A DNA stretch of 33,425 nucleotides from a virus: the IMG/VR virus record IMGVR_UViG_3300028397_000007, positions 1 through 33,425 of that record. One strand, 5' to 3'. How positions within the stretch are numbered: position 1 is the stretch's first letter; each line of letters starts with the position of its first letter. Below the pieces are notes generated by a model that saw nothing but the letters and a program-made list of their open reading frames with translations, ran no database searches and was not told the origin of the DNA. Shown here piece after piece: positions 23,567 through 31,863 of the stretch. The translations under genes were made by a program, and so were the position numbers.

Positions 23567-24007
23567 TTATGTTATACGTATTACTGCGTTGGAGGCGTCT
23601 GCTGTGGGAAAAATAACTGTGAAATCACCTGCTGTTGCAGCAACTGTTGCGCCGAATGAGAATACAGCTATAGCTTTATTACTTGCTGAACTGTTGTAGA
23701 GCAAAGCCCCAGCAGCAGACAATGTTAGATTAGCAAATACTTCATCTGCAAAATCTAAAGTAGCTGTATCTCCAGACAAAGCTATTGCAGGGGAGTCTAG
23801 TACATTTCCTCCTGCAGTATAGTTTGTTCCTGTGGCTTCATCTGAACTACCTGTTAACTGAGAGTAGTTAGTTGTAGCTTTATTAAAAGTGCCTGAAGGC
23901 GATGGTTTAATTAACGCTATCTTTAGCGTGTGTGTGTCTAAGTCGTGAACACCCCCAAGTAGCTCTTGCTTGAAGCTGTTGCACATTGCTGTAGTAATAG
24001 TACCCAT
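23567..24007 (-). CDS. Conserved marine-phage virion protein, 146 aa
   Basis: Residues include AMCNSFKQELLGGVHDLD, HTLKIALI, YTAGGNVLD, a LDFAD strand, LSAAGALLYNSS and a C-terminal FTVIFP strand. This pattern recurs in small proteins between the coat and fibre genes of marine phages. It looks all-beta and lacks catalytic motifs. It may decorate the capsid or be a fibre component; the role is unproven. It is the first gene after the capsid hairpin, with AAGGG about 9 bases before the ATG. Confidence 0.6.
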   Translation of the reverse strand: MGTITTAMCNSFKQELLGGVHDLDTHTLKIALIKPSPSGTFNKATTNYSQLTGSSDEATGTNYTAGGNVLDSPAIALSGDTATLDFADEVFANLTLSAAGALLYNSSASNKAIAVFSFGATVAATAGDFTVIFPTADASNAVIRIT

Positions 24008-24034
24008 GAGAATATCCCTTTGTTAAATGCACGA

Positions 24035-24058
24035 AGAGGCCAGCAAAAGCCAGCCTCT
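24035..24058 (-). terminator. Hairpin after the capsid gene, stable only in the late transcript
   Basis: In the - strand transcript, GAGGCTGGC and GCTGGCCTC pair over 9 bp (with two G-U pairs) around a UUUU loop, and one further A-U pair extends the stem. In a + strand transcript the two wobbles become C-A mismatches, so the structure belongs to the late RNA. It is not followed by a run of U, so it may attenuate read-through or protect the capsid mRNA's 3' end rather than terminate fully. Confidence 0.6.
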
Positions 24059-24073
24059 AAGTTTAACTTATAA

Positions 24074-25126
24074 TTATGCTACGTTGTATTTGGCAGAAAC
24101 TAACCCTTGTGGGCGTAGAATCTTGCGACCATATAGGTGCATACCACGTACAATGTCTGCGAACGAGTCAGGATCTCTGTAGTTTTCGACCTTGTTGATC
24201 TGCTCTGCAGTAGCTACCGCATCCATTTGACCTGCAAGGATAACACCAAAGTTAGCGTCTTGGTTTGCTGCACCTGAAGTTCCTCCACCTGTTCCTTTTG
24301 AAGGAAGTGCGTTGGTAACGTACACTTTAAAACCGTGTAGGTTATTTGCAACTAAGCCATTCATTAGCTCACCATTGCCGCCAAAGTCAGCGTTCAATAG
24401 ACGTGAATCTTCGTCTTTTAGCATTTCAACAAAGATTGGATCAACAACTAAGTAACGATCACGTGAGTCAATGTTTGCTACATCCATAGTACGAGCCATA
24501 CGTGCAATAACAGTTAATGGTGTTACTGTCGCTGTTGGCGCAGTTGCTATGCCTGGTAGACGAATAGCCAATGGAATTGAATGGTCACCAGCACTTGATG
24601 TAGTAATGCTTGCGAAGTCACCTTTCTTCAACTGGTGAGTCTTTAAAAATTCACCGTTGATCTCACCTGATACTGGGTGCTGTGCAGTACCAGATACAGA
24701 TGTGGTTACCGCACCTGCTGCTGAGTAACCTGACATGTAAGATAGAACGTCAGCGTCTAGTGAGTCAGCCATTTTGTAAGCTGCTCTGTCTGCAGCTAGG
24801 CTTACGAAGTCAACGTGTGAGAACTGCTCTTCGATGTCATCCATTTTAAAAGCAAAGTAATTAGCTTTGTCAACGGTTAACGAGAAGTCTCCGTCTGCTA
24901 ACTTCTGTACAGTTAAGTTTGTATGACGCTGTAAAGCGTTAACAGTTACGTCTGGTTCTTTTTGGATGCGTACAACGTCACCCTGATTTGCAATCTCTCC
25001 AAAGTAAGAGTTGTTTGTGATTGCGTTAGTCACGGCTGCTCTCCTTAGAGCAATCTGTGCCTGTTTGGAGTACATTATCGGGCTGAAATTGCCTGAAAAG
25101 CCTCCACTTGCTGATGTAATAGCCAT
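24074..25126 (-). CDS. Major capsid protein, 350 aa
   Basis: The length, the position after the scaffold, and sequence blocks such as MYSKQAQIALRRAAVTNAI, GDVVRIQKEPDVTV, DKANYFAFKMDDIEEQ, DRYLVVDPIFVEML and a central NANF/LAGQMDAVATAEQI segment fit an HK97-fold coat protein of podoviruses. Hundreds of copies form the head shell. A perfect AAGGAG site 7 bases before the ATG and a private promoter/leader upstream suit the highest expression in the operon. Codons are normal and no truncation is seen. Confidence 0.85.
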   Translation of the reverse strand: MAITSASGGFSGNFSPIMYSKQAQIALRRAAVTNAITNNSYFGEIANQGDVVRIQKEPDVTVNALQRHTNLTVQKLADGDFSLTVDKANYFAFKMDDIEEQFSHVDFVSLAADRAAYKMADSLDADVLSYMSGYSAAGAVTTSVSGTAQHPVSGEINGEFLKTHQLKKGDFASITTSSAGDHSIPLAIRLPGIATAPTATVTPLTVIARMARTMDVANIDSRDRYLVVDPIFVEMLKDEDSRLLNADFGGNGELMNGLVANNLHGFKVYVTNALPSKGTGGGTSGAANQDANFGVILAGQMDAVATAEQINKVENYRDPDSFADIVRGMHLYGRKILRPQGLVSAKYNVA

Positions 25127-25290
25127 AGTTAAATCTCCTTATAGATATGGCGTGGGTTTAGTACACTACATATCCACCATGAAGAGGCTCTTTGTTTTAG
25201 GGTAGTCAGCTATGCTTTGAGAATGCGCTTTCTCTTTGCGCTGGGCCTATACTTAGAGGTAGTTCTTTTGTGTGGCTAGTGCTTGATTAA

Positions 25291-25320
25291 GCATACACAC
25301 TTTAATTATTGTGTATATGC
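25291..25320 (-). other. Dyad/hairpin at the start of the capsid leader
   Basis: In the - strand transcript GCATATACAC pairs with GTGTGTATGC over 10 bp (one G-U) around an AU-only 10-base loop. In the opposite strand the wobble becomes a mismatch. It sits at the expected start of a transcript from the adjacent promoter and could protect the 5' end, or be an operator dyad. The rest of the 226-bp gap (25127-25352) has a weak 5-bp GAGAA/TTCTC stem at 25219-25234, the capsid ribosome site, and no convincing ORF. Confidence 0.5.
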
Positions 25321-25324
25321 CATA

Positions 25325-25352
25325 GTTGTATCTACGTGAGCAAGAATGTCAA
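25325..25352 (-). promoter_or_regulatory. Sigma70-like promoter for the capsid gene
   Basis: TTGACA (25352-25347) is a perfect -35 box, immediately after the scaffold stop codon. A 16-base spacer leads to TACAAC (25330-25325), a 4/6 match to TATAAT. Transcription would start near 25318 and cross a hairpin before the capsid gene. The -10 box is weak, so a phage factor may be needed. Confidence 0.5.
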
Positions 25353-26318
25353 CTACTTTCTTGATATATCGTAAATAAATCTTCCATTACGTTGAGCGTC
25401 TAGTATTTCTTCTTGTCGCTTTTCGTATTCTTTTAAATTCATTGCTTCTACTTCAGATTCACGAATATGATTAGCCGCCTCATCTGGTTCTGGCGCTGCT
25501 GTACTTTTTGTTTTAACAGAAGATGCTGCTGCTTTTTCTGAAGGTTTAACTTTCTTCTTGTTAGTAATGCCTTTGTCTATTTTATACAGGTCTATTACAC
25601 GTGATACAGATTTTGCATCATCAACATTTTCATATAAAGCATCTTGTACCCACTTAGGTTGGTCCTCTGCCCATGTATGAAATGTATCATCTTGACGTAT
25701 TTCTATAAAGTCAGGATGCATTTTAACAAGTTCTACTTCTGCCTTTTCTTTTGTAGCAGTTACACGTAACTCTTCAAACTCTGCCATACGTGCTTCAAGA
25801 TCTTTTGCTGTAGCTTTAGATTTCTTGTCAGCGATAGCCTCAACGATACCTGCTATATCAGGATACTGTTTAGACCAAGCCTCTAGTTCTTCTTCAGACT
25901 TAGGTAGTACAAGTTCATTGTTTGCTGCTTTATCTAGCTGTGCTTGTAATGCTTCTAGTTTTGAAGTAAACTCTTCTTCTTTCTTCTGAGTATGTCTACG
26001 CAGATCACCATAACGTTTCTTAAAGTTTTTTTCTTCTGGACCTAGTTCAGTGTCATCTTCTTGTGCTTCTGCTTTTGGTTTTTCTTCTTGTTTGGTATCA
26101 CTTTCTGTCTGTACTGGTTCAGCTTTAGACTCTTCGCTACTGGGTTGATCTTCAGTACTTTCTTCATATTCTTCGCCTAACGCTTCTTTTTTCATAGCAA
26201 GAAACTCTTCTTCATCTTTCTTGATACGCTCTTCATTACTCATGTAACCGCCCCTGCCCATTAATACTCTTGGAACATTGGGTTTTACTATTGATTTTGT
26301 AGTTTCGTTTGTAGCCAT
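25353..26318 (-). CDS. Capsid scaffolding protein, 321 aa
   Basis: The protein is very acidic and helical with no Cys. It has an N-terminal MGRGGYMSNEER motif, a Glu/Ser/Gln-rich region (about 45-95), KNFKKRYGDLRRHTQKKEEEF leading into a coiled coil (about 98-135), and a helical C-terminal part ending RFIYDISRK. This is the standard layout of podovirus scaffold proteins, which assemble with the coat protein and leave before DNA packaging. It lies directly upstream of the capsid gene. AAGGA is about 8 bases before the ATG. Confidence 0.8.
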   Translation of the reverse strand: MATNETTKSIVKPNVPRVLMGRGGYMSNEERIKKDEEEFLAMKKEALGEEYEESTEDQPSSEESKAEPVQTESDTKQEEKPKAEAQEDDTELGPEEKNFKKRYGDLRRHTQKKEEEFTSKLEALQAQLDKAANNELVLPKSEEELEAWSKQYPDIAGIVEAIADKKSKATAKDLEARMAEFEELRVTATKEKAEVELVKMHPDFIEIRQDDTFHTWAEDQPKWVQDALYENVDDAKSVSRVIDLYKIDKGITNKKKVKPSEKAAASSVKTKSTAAPEPDEAANHIRESEVEAMNLKEYEKRQEEILDAQRNGRFIYDISRK

Positions 26319-26340
26319 TTGTTTTTTCCTTATGTTGGGG

Positions 26341-26354
26341 TCAGCCGAAGCTGA
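26341..26354 (-). other. UUCG tetraloop hairpin between the 1028-aa gene and scaffold
   Basis: In the - strand transcript, UCAGC-UUCG-GCUGA forms a 5-bp stem closed by the C(UUCG)G tetraloop, the most stable RNA tetraloop. It lies in a 48-base gap, 12 bases past the 1028-aa gene's stop and 22 bases before the scaffold start. It may block 3' exonucleases or mark an mRNA processing site. Confidence 0.6.
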
Positions 26355-26366
26355 GTGGCCTTATAG

Positions 26367-29300
26367 TTATTTGGATTTTTTCTTTTTCTTACTCGCGATT
26401 CCACCTTTTGCTATTCCTGTTATGCCAAATCTGCTATCCAGTCCTCCTCCACCTTTCTTCTCAGTGGTGCTAAGTCCTCTTGTAGCACTTCTTGCCACAT
26501 CTGTTTTTCTACCAGTTGATCCTGTTATATTTTTATTTGATTCCTGTCTGTCTCTTCTACGTTGAGCATCAGCTTCTTTTCTAGAATCCTCTCTTACTGT
26601 AGGTTTATTAACAGTATAACTAGGTTCAGTATCTGATCCTGTTTCTACCTGTGGTACTTCATCGTAAGTAGAACCATCGTAGCCACCCATAGCATCAAAA
26701 GTATCATCATCCCTAGGACGTGGTTCAGACTCCATTTCATCTTGAATACGTTTAATATCAATTTCATCTTGTATTATCTCTGCTGCTGTTTTTGTAGGAT
26801 TAGGAGCCTTGTAAGTACTTGATGTCTGTGTATCAGGAGTATATGCTTCAGTAGGGTCATTGTAATCTACATCAGGTATTTTTGGATCAGGTATCTGACC
26901 TGCTGCTGTTGTTAATGTATTACCTGTAACTTTATCAAGTACTCTTCTTAAAGCACCGGGTTGATCTCTATTAGCTAGTTCAAGTAATTGTTGCAATCTC
27001 ATCTTATCTACTTCAGAGACACTTGGATCATTTATCCTTCTTTCTATTTCTTTTCTTGTTTGACTATGAGAAAACCCAACAGCTAACTTTGTTATAGGAT
27101 TAAGTTTTACTAGTGCCGTACCCATAGAAGACATCTCATCTACTAAATCTTTTAACTCTGCAATAGAAAGTTCTTTATAGTTAAAGTTTTCTGGGCTTGG
27201 AGTATCAGAACTACTATCATTACTGCTGCTACCACCGCCTCCTGATGTTCCTGTTTCAGATGGTGTAGTTCCTGTTTCTTCGCCAGTACCTTCTGTAGGT
27301 TCAGTAGGAGTGTCTTCACCATCTCCTGTATTTACATTAACAGGATCACCTACTTGTACATATCCAGGAGGTATTTCTGATTGAGGTACACCGTCTATAT
27401 AAGTTATGTGTATTCTGTGTCCTTCTGCATTTTCATATGTATATATCTGTACATCAGGAACTCTTGTGGCTGTTCTCATATCAAAGCCACCCTTTTTCTC
27501 ATAGACTTTTCTAGGCTGTTCTTCTTCTTCTTCTACTTCAAGATCACCTTCAACAAGTCCACCCTCATCAAAACCTAAACCTTCTAAAAGTCTTTCAACA
27601 AAACCTTTGTCGTAGTATCTAATGTTTTGTGTTTCATTGTTTGATTGTGTCTGTCTTGCTTTGTATGCACCTGACACATTACCTGCTTTTTTCGTAGGAG
27701 TAGTACCACCATAGTCTCCACCAAAGTTTATTTGTTCAGCTATAGAAGGACCAGCAGCATCATCTGAAGTAGGGGGTTTTTCTTTTAGTGTAGGTCTTTT
27801 AGGTTTTTTCTGATCACTATCATCCCTAAATGCCGCCATCATTTTTTCAACATTAGTTTGATTTTTTGTTTTAGTATCCTTGTCTTTATTTGCAGCGTTT
27901 TTAAATATGTTTCTAACTTTTTGTTTATCTCTTTCTTCTCTTGCTTTTTTGTTAGCATCTCTTATACCTGCAAAAAACTTACCTAAGAAAGCGTCTTCAG
28001 TACCATCATCTTCTACAACATCTAAATCTTCTAATGATATTTCTATACCAATACCACTAGTCGCATCTTCCATAGGCTCACCACCTATACGTCCATCTTG
28101 TGCCATCTCAGAGTAGCCCATCTTAGCTTGCGCTCTTAGGTCTTCAAATAGTTTTACACCCCAATAGTTTACTACATCAGCAGCTATAACAATCTCACCT
28201 TCACTGAGGTTAGCAGGTATATCATCTCGTACATTCTCTGCTGTTGAACCCATTGGTATCTCATTACCTGACACAGGATCTATACCTATTGTATTGTCAG
28301 GTACGTCACCAAAGTTCATTGCCATTTGTTCTTCTATTGCCATACCGCCCTCATTAAAGTTGCCTGTTACGCCTGTTCTTTTATTTGTGAATTGAAACAT
28401 CTCATCATCAGGAGTTGTTTTCTTAATCTTATATGCCATTACAAGTGGTCCTACCTGTAATACTTGTTCAGCAGATACAATAGGCATACCATCTGACTTA
28501 TCATAAAAGTAAGACGCTCTAGTAGGGTTCATACCTATTTGTGTCCAACCTTCTGCTTTACCTTCTAGTATTTCTTTTGTGTAATCATATACTTCATCTG
28601 GTTCAGCATTTACATAGCTACCATTCATTCTAGCTATAGTTGTCTTTGGTTTTCCTGAAGCAATAGCAGAAGCAGCTAAAGGGTTTGTAGTAAACTTAAC
28701 ATCATTTAAAACTGCTGTCTGAGCATATCCTACTGTTGCTCCACTCTTTTCACTACCATCATGCAGTGATACAATCCATGTATCTGTATCGTTGTATGCA
28801 GGAATGTCTAGTCTTGCAGATATAGGTGTTCCATCTGGTATAGTTTTATTTACACCTACAATACCTTTTTCTACTTTGCGTTTATCTGTTGCGTGTAATG
28901 CCTGTATAACATCTTCTTTACTAGGAAATTTTGGCATCTCTTCAATAGTAATGATAGGCTGTAACTGATTTGATAGCGTTCTATATTCTTCTTGACTAAG
29001 CTTACCATCACGAAGTTTTTCTGCAGCTTCCATTAGTTCAGGCTTTGGTGGTATTCTAAATTTATCTTTAGCGTAATTATCTGCTTTCCATGATTCTAGC
29101 TGTTTATCAGTTAGTCCTATTTCTTCTATTGCATTTGAGTCTGCATTCTTTGTAAGATCTTTTACATCAACAACTTCATCTAGTTTTGTAACACCACCTT
29201 TTATTAAGGTTTTAGCAACTGGACCTATTGCAGGTATAGCCGCACCAAGTACATCTCCTGCTGCAATAAGACCTATCTTAGCATAGCTTGGATCTTCTTC

Positions 29301-29453
29301 ACCTAGCTCTTCTGCTATATCAACAGCAGACCCAACAGGGGTCATTGATATTGCTGCATCTGCACCTTTAACACTAACAGGTTTCTTTTTTCTATAGTCT
29401 CCTGTCAGGGGAGAGGTAAGAATATCTAGAAAACTTTTTTGTTCTTCATCCAC
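26367..29453 (-). CDS. Large multi-domain virion protein, 1028 aa
   Basis: It starts at GTG, overlapping the previous gene by 8 bases, with GGGAG upstream. Residues 37-90 (MTPVGSAVDIAEEL, KIGLIAAGDVLGAAIPAIG) are hydrophobic, as in large internal virion proteins. About 155-345 is a beta domain ending GWTQIGMNPTRASYFYDKSD and VVSAEQVLQVGPLV-like strands, shared with large marine phage proteins. About 370-460 holds DPVSGNEIP, NLSEGEIVIAADVV and LFEDLRAQAKMG. The rest is low-complexity, acidic then Gly/Ser/Thr-rich, with GG motifs (FNEGGM, FDEGGL, IAKGGI) and YDEVPQV (930-936), ending in a Lys-rich tail (KKKKKSK). Its place between portal and scaffold suggests a head component carried in the virion. 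Function unknown. Confidence 0.65.
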   Translation of the reverse strand: MDEEQKSFLDILTSPLTGDYRKKKPVSVKGADAAISMTPVGSAVDIAEELGEEDPSYAKIGLIAAGDVLGAAIPAIGPVAKTLIKGGVTKLDEVVDVKDLTKNADSNAIEEIGLTDKQLESWKADNYAKDKFRIPPKPELMEAAEKLRDGKLSQEEYRTLSNQLQPIITIEEMPKFPSKEDVIQALHATDKRKVEKGIVGVNKTIPDGTPISARLDIPAYNDTDTWIVSLHDGSEKSGATVGYAQTAVLNDVKFTTNPLAASAIASGKPKTTIARMNGSYVNAEPDEVYDYTKEILEGKAEGWTQIGMNPTRASYFYDKSDGMPIVSAEQVLQVGPLVMAYKIKKTTPDDEMFQFTNKRTGVTGNFNEGGMAIEEQMAMNFGDVPDNTIGIDPVSGNEIPMGSTAENVRDDIPANLSEGEIVIAADVVNYWGVKLFEDLRAQAKMGYSEMAQDGRIGGEPMEDATSGIGIEISLEDLDVVEDDGTEDAFLGKFFAGIRDANKKAREERDKQKVRNIFKNAANKDKDTKTKNQTNVEKMMAAFRDDSDQKKPKRPTLKEKPPTSDDAAGPSIAEQINFGGDYGGTTPTKKAGNVSGAYKARQTQSNNETQNIRYYDKGFVERLLEGLGFDEGGLVEGDLEVEEEEEQPRKVYEKKGGFDMRTATRVPDVQIYTYENAEGHRIHITYIDGVPQSEIPPGYVQVGDPVNVNTGDGEDTPTEPTEGTGEETGTTPSETGTSGGGGSSSNDSSSDTPSPENFNYKELSIAELKDLVDEMSSMGTALVKLNPITKLAVGFSHSQTRKEIERRINDPSVSEVDKMRLQQLLELANRDQPGALRRVLDKVTGNTLTTAAGQIPDPKIPDVDYNDPTEAYTPDTQTSSTYKAPNPTKTAAEIIQDEIDIKRIQDEMESEPRPRDDDTFDAMGGYDGSTYDEVPQVETGSDTEPSYTVNKPTVREDSRKEADAQRRRDRQESNKNITGSTGRKTDVARSATRGLSTTEKKGGGGLDSRFGITGIAKGGIASKKKKKSK

Positions 29454-29637
29454 TGTTTACTGTCTCCCTCAGTAGCTTTAGCTTTCTTAGTACGTCTATT
29501 GCACCCTGCTGTCTGTGCATAACATGTGATTCATTGGCTGTTTCCAAAGCACGTTGTCTTACATTTATTAAATCATCTATATGTTTCTGAAACTGTTCGT
29601 AGCATTCTTTATCATTAACCAACTGCTTGAGGTGCAT
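29446..29637 (-). CDS. Small helical protein after portal, 63 aa
   Basis: I take the ATG at 29637, which has AAGGA about 9 bases upstream, over the longer frame starting at 29658, which has none. The 63 residues are two predicted helices (LVNDKECYEQFQKHIDDLI and QQGAIDVLRKLKLLRETV) that overlap the end of the portal gene and the start of the next. Small proteins of this helical pattern follow the portal gene in many marine podoviruses; their role is not known. It ends 8 bases inside the GTG start of the 1028-aa gene. Confidence 0.6.
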   Translation of the reverse strand: MHLKQLVNDKECYEQFQKHIDDLINVRQRALETANESHVMHRQQGAIDVLRKLKLLRETVNSG

Positions 29638-31714
29638 TACCTGTAAATCCTTGTTCATCTGGTAATGGCGCTGTACCCATACCTATTTGTGATCCTCCAC
29701 CTCCTGAAGTATCTGCTACGTCCTGTACACCCTGACCTTCTGGACCTGCTGGTTGTGGTGCAGGTGCTTGAAAGCCTTTAAGTATCTCAGCCTGTATAGC
29801 TGCGTCACTCATAGAGTTAGTTACCTTGTCAGGATCTAAGTCCATACTCTTAGCAATCTCACGTATAATATAATCCATTTTAGCAAAAGGTGCAAGTACT
29901 GGATTCTGTGCAACTTGTAAGAACTGCATCAAGCGTTGGCTACGTACTTCGTTAGCCATCAAGCTTTCTGTACCTGATGCATGTACTTCTAAGTCGCCCT
30001 TTATATTATCATCAAAGTCAAACTGCATGTTGAATGCAAAGAATGCTTTACCTAGAGGGCGTATAAGATAATCATCCACATTTTTGACAACAGTACGTAT
30101 GGAACCGTTAGCAGCAGACATAAGCATAGAGATTCCAGAAGCAGTACGCCCCACTCCTTGAACTCCTGTTTGACCATGTGCAAAAGATGGGAATCCAGTA
30201 GACTCATCTGCCAGTACCCTCGCTTTATCAAATAGTTGCATATTCTCTTGTGCTACGTTTGGAAACTTTGTACCAAATATAGCTTGTCCTGGAGCGCCAC
30301 CTTGTCTTCTGAATATCTTTCCGGGATACACAGATAGGTCTTGACCGGGAACTAAGTTAGTCTCATCTACTTCTATAATAAGATTACCAGACATTGCAGC
30401 ATTGTCAATAGCCATTCTCATAAAACCATTCATCAATGTCTGTGTATCATCCATGTTCTCAGCAATACCAACGCCAAAGAAAGAGTATGGGTTATGCTCA
30501 TATGGTACAGCGTAGTATGGAATACGTGTAGGCTTAAATGGGTTTAATACAAATCGTAGAACTTCACCATTACTTATCCATACGTTACAATTAACTTCAT
30601 CTAGATCTTTTAGTTCACTAGGTACATCTACACCATACTCTTCTAATAGCTTAGTATCTACAAAACCCCAGAACTCTAATACTTCCCAACGCTCTGACGT
30701 TGGTTGTGTATCATCATCTTCCATAGTCATTTCCCAGTACTTCTGTGTATAGTCTGGTCCTTTGTCTATAGCTAACTGTATTGAATCGTCCATAAAATAT
30801 GGGCGTGATTTTAATTTACGTAATTGTGTACGTGACATCTTGTGTCTTTGTACAACATACTCTGCTTCTTCCATATCCTTTGCTTCTGGATCAGGATAGA
30901 AATCCCATATAGAAACATGGTCACATTCTGGAACAGTTTTAACAATAGGATCATACTCTCCATCTTCGTTCCAGTTTGGGTATTCTTTATCTACAGCAAA
31001 CGCACCCTTCATAACGCCTGTACCCAGTAGGGCCATCTCAAATGCCATGCTTCTTAAATGTGTAGTAGCTCCTGACTCTTGCAACTGATCATGGATTTTC
31101 TTTTCCATCTTCTTGGCTGCAACCATAGAAGGATGAAACGTAACTGTATTAGCTGTAGTGCCATCCCCCTCAATTATCTTTTCAGATACAGGTGCTAGTT
31201 TTTCTTCCATGCCACCCAATCTTGCTTGTAAGTCTGCAAGTGTCTCACCTGGCTGTAGAGGTGTGTCACCATCTATTAGGTAAGGCTTTGGTGCTGTTGT
31301 AGACATAGCCGCACTAATAGCACTAGCTGCTGCATCTGCATTTGGATCTATGTTTATATGTACAGACTCAGCTACACCATCAGGTAGTATAGATGGATTT
31401 ACAGATAGAGGAAACTTGTTGTTACCAAATAGTACATCTACTATCTGTCCGTATGCTGCTAATGTTTTTGTTTTAGTTACCTTTACAAATATACGAGACT
31501 TTTCTGAGTCTGTAAATTGTACATCACTACTATATAAACCTCTATAGTTTCGATAAGCCTTTAACCACCTCTGTTCATCAGAGTGTCTAGAATCTTCAGA
31601 TCTTTTATATCTATCTTTTACAAAAGTTACGACACTGTTTTTTTCTTTAAAAATAGAATCTAGTGCGTCCTCTGCTGCAACGACATCATCCGTTTCAAAC
31701 ATTTCTTCAGCCAT
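29615..31714 (-). CDS. Portal protein, 699 aa
   Basis: I use the ATG at 31714 (AAAGGA 9 bases upstream), not the TTG 24 bases earlier. The portal sits at one head vertex as a 12-mer and is the DNA entry and exit gate. Supporting blocks include DRYKRSEDSRHSDEQRWL near the start, HVSIWDFYPDPEAKDMEEAEY, YYAVPYEHNPYSFFGVGIAE, TGVQGVGRTASGISMLM, and an acidic Pro/Gly-rich tail (APAPQPAGPEGQG). The length and GVGRTASGISML match large podovirus portals. The start overlaps the zinc-ribbon gene's stop (TAATG), and it follows the terminase as expected. Confidence 0.85.
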   Translation of the reverse strand: MAEEMFETDDVVAAEDALDSIFKEKNSVVTFVKDRYKRSEDSRHSDEQRWLKAYRNYRGLYSSDVQFTDSEKSRIFVKVTKTKTLAAYGQIVDVLFGNNKFPLSVNPSILPDGVAESVHINIDPNADAAASAISAAMSTTAPKPYLIDGDTPLQPGETLADLQARLGGMEEKLAPVSEKIIEGDGTTANTVTFHPSMVAAKKMEKKIHDQLQESGATTHLRSMAFEMALLGTGVMKGAFAVDKEYPNWNEDGEYDPIVKTVPECDHVSIWDFYPDPEAKDMEEAEYVVQRHKMSRTQLRKLKSRPYFMDDSIQLAIDKGPDYTQKYWEMTMEDDDTQPTSERWEVLEFWGFVDTKLLEEYGVDVPSELKDLDEVNCNVWISNGEVLRFVLNPFKPTRIPYYAVPYEHNPYSFFGVGIAENMDDTQTLMNGFMRMAIDNAAMSGNLIIEVDETNLVPGQDLSVYPGKIFRRQGGAPGQAIFGTKFPNVAQENMQLFDKARVLADESTGFPSFAHGQTGVQGVGRTASGISMLMSAANGSIRTVVKNVDDYLIRPLGKAFFAFNMQFDFDDNIKGDLEVHASGTESLMANEVRSQRLMQFLQVAQNPVLAPFAKMDYIIREIAKSMDLDPDKVTNSMSDAAIQAEILKGFQAPAPQPAGPEGQGVQDVADTSGGGGSQIGMGTAPLPDEQGFTGNAPQAVG

Positions 31715-31863
31715 TAGCTGTTGTCCTTTCTTCTCCAAGGTCCATTATTGAAAGCAGCTTGCTCTTCACAGTTAGGACATTTATCATTCCACATGTTTAT
31801 ATTATAAGTTATCTCGCATTTAGGACAAGACTTTACTACATCAGTATCCGAATGTTGAATCAC
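31714..31863 (-). CDS. 49-aa zinc-ribbon protein between terminase and portal
   Basis: This short gene is easily missed. It starts at GTG (31863) with AGGA about 10 bases upstream, inside the last 23 bases of the terminase gene, and ends on the portal's start (TAATG). The product has two CxxC pairs, CPKC (C13, C16) and CPNC (C29, C32), 12 residues apart: a classic zinc ribbon/rubredoxin-like knuckle. The rest is polar with a basic end (WRRKDNS). Such tiny proteins bind DNA or protein; a packaging or regulatory role is inferred from its position. ATG alternatives give no useful frame. Confidence 0.7.
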   Translation of the reverse strand: MIQHSDTDVVKSCPKCEITYNINMWNDKCPNCEEQAAFNNGPWRRKDNS

